Shown one piece after another: positions 28,398 through 30,124 of a stretch of 30,124 bases of DNA. Under the pieces are notes generated by a model. The model worked only from the letters and a program-made list of their open reading frames with translations, was not told the DNA's origin and searched no databases. The translations under genes were made by a program, and so were the position numbers. The stretch comes from JBDTNL01 sp039933785. GTDB lineage: Bacteria > Acidobacteriota > Thermoanaerobaculia > Multivoradales > JAGPDF01. The stretch spans positions 1-30,124 of the forward strand of contig JBDTNL010000047.1 of NCBI GenBank assembly GCA_039933785.1. The letters run 5' to 3'. How positions within the stretch are numbered: position 1 is the stretch's first letter; every line of letters starts with the position of its first letter.

Positions 28398-30124
28398 ATG
28401 CCACGCCGTCACGCCATCTACCTTGCGCTCGCCTGTGTCTGCGGCCTACTCGGCGCCACCGCGGCCCGCGTTGCAAAGGCGGAAAATGCCCGGCCGTATG
28501 GCTTGAACGTACATGCTCCAAGCGGAGCCGACCTGGCGCAGATCTTCGATGCTACGCAGGCGGCAGGGTTTGGCTGGGTGCGGGTCGACTTCGTCTGGGC
28601 GACGATAGAGCCGGCACCGGGTGAGTTCGACTTCCGGGCGTCGGACGCGATCGTCGACGCCGCGGCGATCCGGGGGCTGAGCGTGCTCGCCATCCTCGGC
28701 TACACACCGGATTGGGCCACGGATGGCCCGGTGGGCTCGGGTGTACCTCGCTCCGCCGCCGAGTGGCAGACTTTCTGTGCCCGGGTGGCCACGCGCTACG
28801 CCGGCCAGGTGGAGCGATTCGAGATTTGGAACGAGCCCAATCTGCCGCAATTCTGGGCGGGCTCACGCGCCGAGTACATCGACGTCATCCTGCGGCCCGG
28901 AGCGGCGGCGGTGCATGCGGCGAATCCTTCCGCGCGGATAGGCGGACCGGGGCTGGCGCACCTGGTCTCTGGCGACAGCGATTGGTACCGGTGGCTCTAC
29001 GACGTGCTGCAGACGTCGGCGGACTCCCTCGATTTCGTGACGCATCACGTCTATGACAGCGACGGCGATACGGACGTCTCCAAGAAGCTGACCGGCAGCA
29101 CGCAGTTCGCGAACCAGCCGAGCCTGTGGGACATTCAAAACCCGTCGCTGCGCGAAGTGCTGAAGTACCAAGGCTGGTATCCCGCGCGGCCGATCTGGCT
29201 CACCGAAACTGGTTGGAATTCGTCGCAAGTCGGCGACGCCGCACAGGCGCAATACACCGCCGGGTTTCTCAATCAGTGGTTCACCGGCGTAGACGGTCAT
29301 ACCTGGCTGGACCGAGCCTTCATCTACGCGGCTCGAGACGGGATCGGCACGGACCAGTTCGGCCTCATGCATGCAGACGGCAGGCCCAAGCCGGCCTATG
29401 AGGCGGTGAAGAGCTTCATTGCAGCGCATCAACCCGCACCGCCAGAGGCCGTGCCGCTCAAGCTCCTGGGAAGCCGATTCAGCGTCGTGGCGCGCTGGCG
29501 GACCAGCGATGGAACGACCGGTGTCGGACACCCGGTTCCCCTGACCGATCAGAGCGGCGAATTCTGGTTCTTCGACCAAGGCAACATCGAATTGGTGGTC
29601 AAGTCCCTCGACGGCCGGGGACTGAACCGCCGTTTCTGGTTCTTCTACGGGGCGCTCTCCGACGTCGAGTACTGGCTCACCGTAACCGACACCGTCACAC
29701 ACGCGGTGAAGGAATACCACAACCTGCAAGGAAATATCTGCGGCCGCGCGGACACCGGAGCCTTCCGGCCCACCGCCGCGAGCGTGGCACCGCAAGCGCT
29801 CGAGCTATTCGAGCCCGAGCCGCCGCTGGCCGCGGCGACGGTCGCCTGCGTCGCGGGCTACAACACCCTGTGCCTCCAAGGCGGCCGCTTCAGCGTAAGC
29901 GTCACGTACCACGATCACTCCGGCGGCGGCGGCGACGCGCATGCCGTGCCGGCCACCAATGAATCCGGGCAATTCTGGTTCTTCGATCCGACCAACATCG
30001 AGCTCGTGCTCAAGGTGCTCGACGGGCGGCGGGTGAACGGGAAATGGTGGGTGCTCTGGGGGGCGCTGTCGGACGTTGAATACGACGTCACCGTCACCGA
30101 CACCACCAACGGCAAGACTTGGCA
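28398..30124 (+). CDS. secreted clan GH-A (GH39-like) glycosidase with duplicated C-terminal domain, partial
   Basis: The frame from ATG 28398 stays open to the window end (at least 575 residues), so the C terminus is missing. It has a signal peptide (about 1-29, AKA cleavage), then a TIM barrel: VRVDFVWATIEPAPGEFDF, the acid/base glutamate E146 in FEIWNEPN, a LDFVTHHVYD strand and the nucleophile glutamate E270 in IWLTETGWN. Both catalytic residues are intact. This is the GH39/PslG-like layout, so it probably hydrolyses an extracellular polysaccharide of unknown type. From residue 360 and again from 497 there is a repeated domain of about 80 residues: RFSV, then FWFF, NIELV, LDGR and GALSDVEY in the same order and spacing. 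The repeat is probably a beta-sandwich; its role (binding or surface display) is unknown. Confidence 0.88.
   Translation, partial: MPRRHAIYLALACVCGLLGATAARVAKAENARPYGLNVHAPSGADLAQIFDATQAAGFGWVRVDFVWATIEPAPGEFDFRASDAIVDAAAIRGLSVLAILGYTPDWATDGPVGSGVPRSAAEWQTFCARVATRYAGQVERFEIWNEPNLPQFWAGSRAEYIDVILRPGAAAVHAANPSARIGGPGLAHLVSGDSDWYRWLYDVLQTSADSLDFVTHHVYDSDGDTDVSKKLTGSTQFANQPSLWDIQNPSLREVLKYQGWYPARPIWLTETGWNSSQVGDAAQAQYTAGFLNQWFTGVDGHTWLDRAFIYAARDGIGTDQFGLMHADGRPKPAYEAVKSFIAAHQPAPPEAVPLKLLGSRFSVVARWRTSDGTTGVGHPVPLTDQSGEFWFFDQGNIELVVKSLDGRGLNRRFWFFYGALSDVEYWLTVTDTVTHAVKEYHNLQGNICGRADTGAFRPTAASVAPQALELFEPEPPLAAATVACVAGYNTLCLQGGRFSVSVTYHDHSGGGGDAHAVPATNESGQFWFFDPTNIELVLKVLDGRRVNGKWWVLWGALSDVEYDVTVTDTTNGKTW

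Noticed and set aside
28863..29795. 310-codon minus-strand frame opposite the glycosidase
   Set aside because: The plus-strand frame has both catalytic glutamates and the duplicated domain; the antisense frame has no motif.

Overview
The window is GC-rich, densely packed bacterial chromosome. It has short intergenic gaps, many GTG/TTG starts and long spurious antisense reading frames, as expected at high GC. I see no phage, insertion sequence, CRISPR array, rRNA or tRNA gene. The best taxonomic hint is the C-terminal repeat of the secreted glycosidase at the right edge (FWFF ... NIELV ... KxLDGR ... GALSDVEY ... VTDT). I recall this domain being widespread in secreted proteins of Acidobacteriota, especially Thermoanaerobaculia. 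That assignment is an inference, not a sequence match.

Left part (1-6358): a periplasmic double-BON protein is divergent from an orphan ParA-type ATPase, with a clean TATAAT box between them. A minus-strand cluster follows: two TPM-domain membrane proteins (the second YgcG-like) and the ribosome-rescue hydrolase ArfB, with overlapping or nearly touching ends. Divergent from it are a secreted metal-dependent amidohydrolase and, translationally coupled by GTGA, a secreted protein of unknown family whose reading frame is cut by one in-frame TGA.

Middle part (6450-17926): biosynthetic arginine decarboxylase (speA), then an 8.5 kb gene for a cyclic beta-1,2-glucan synthase (GT84 + glycoamylase-like + GH94), then a family 2 glycosyltransferase. 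The glucan synthase carries eight tandem 12-bp units that encode a VLES-type peptide repeat.

Right-middle part (17871-25227, all minus strand): a nine-gene run with gaps of at most 17 nt and several ATGA overlaps. The order is DUF47/PhoU-like regulator, PiT phosphate transporter, bioB, bioF, bioD, bioA, GNAT acetyltransferase, PaaI-like thioesterase, small lipoprotein. It holds the whole 7-keto-8-aminopelargonate-to-biotin branch apparently co-transcribed behind a phosphate-uptake pair. Its last gene overlaps the convergent glycosyltransferase gene by 56 bp.

Right part (25384-30124): an M50 site-2-type membrane protease, a cysteine-rich zinc-binding-type protein sharing a CTAG stop tetranucleotide with it, a GAF-GAF-GGDEF diguanylate cyclase with an intact inhibitory site, and a secreted clan GH-A (GH39-like) glycosidase that runs off the window.

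Most of this is conserved housekeeping and envelope metabolism; no obvious new defence or mobile system is present. The points that most deserve a second look are the TGA-split secreted protein, the duplicated C-terminal domain of the glycosidase, the VLES repeat in the glucan synthase, and the phosphate-biotin gene fusion.
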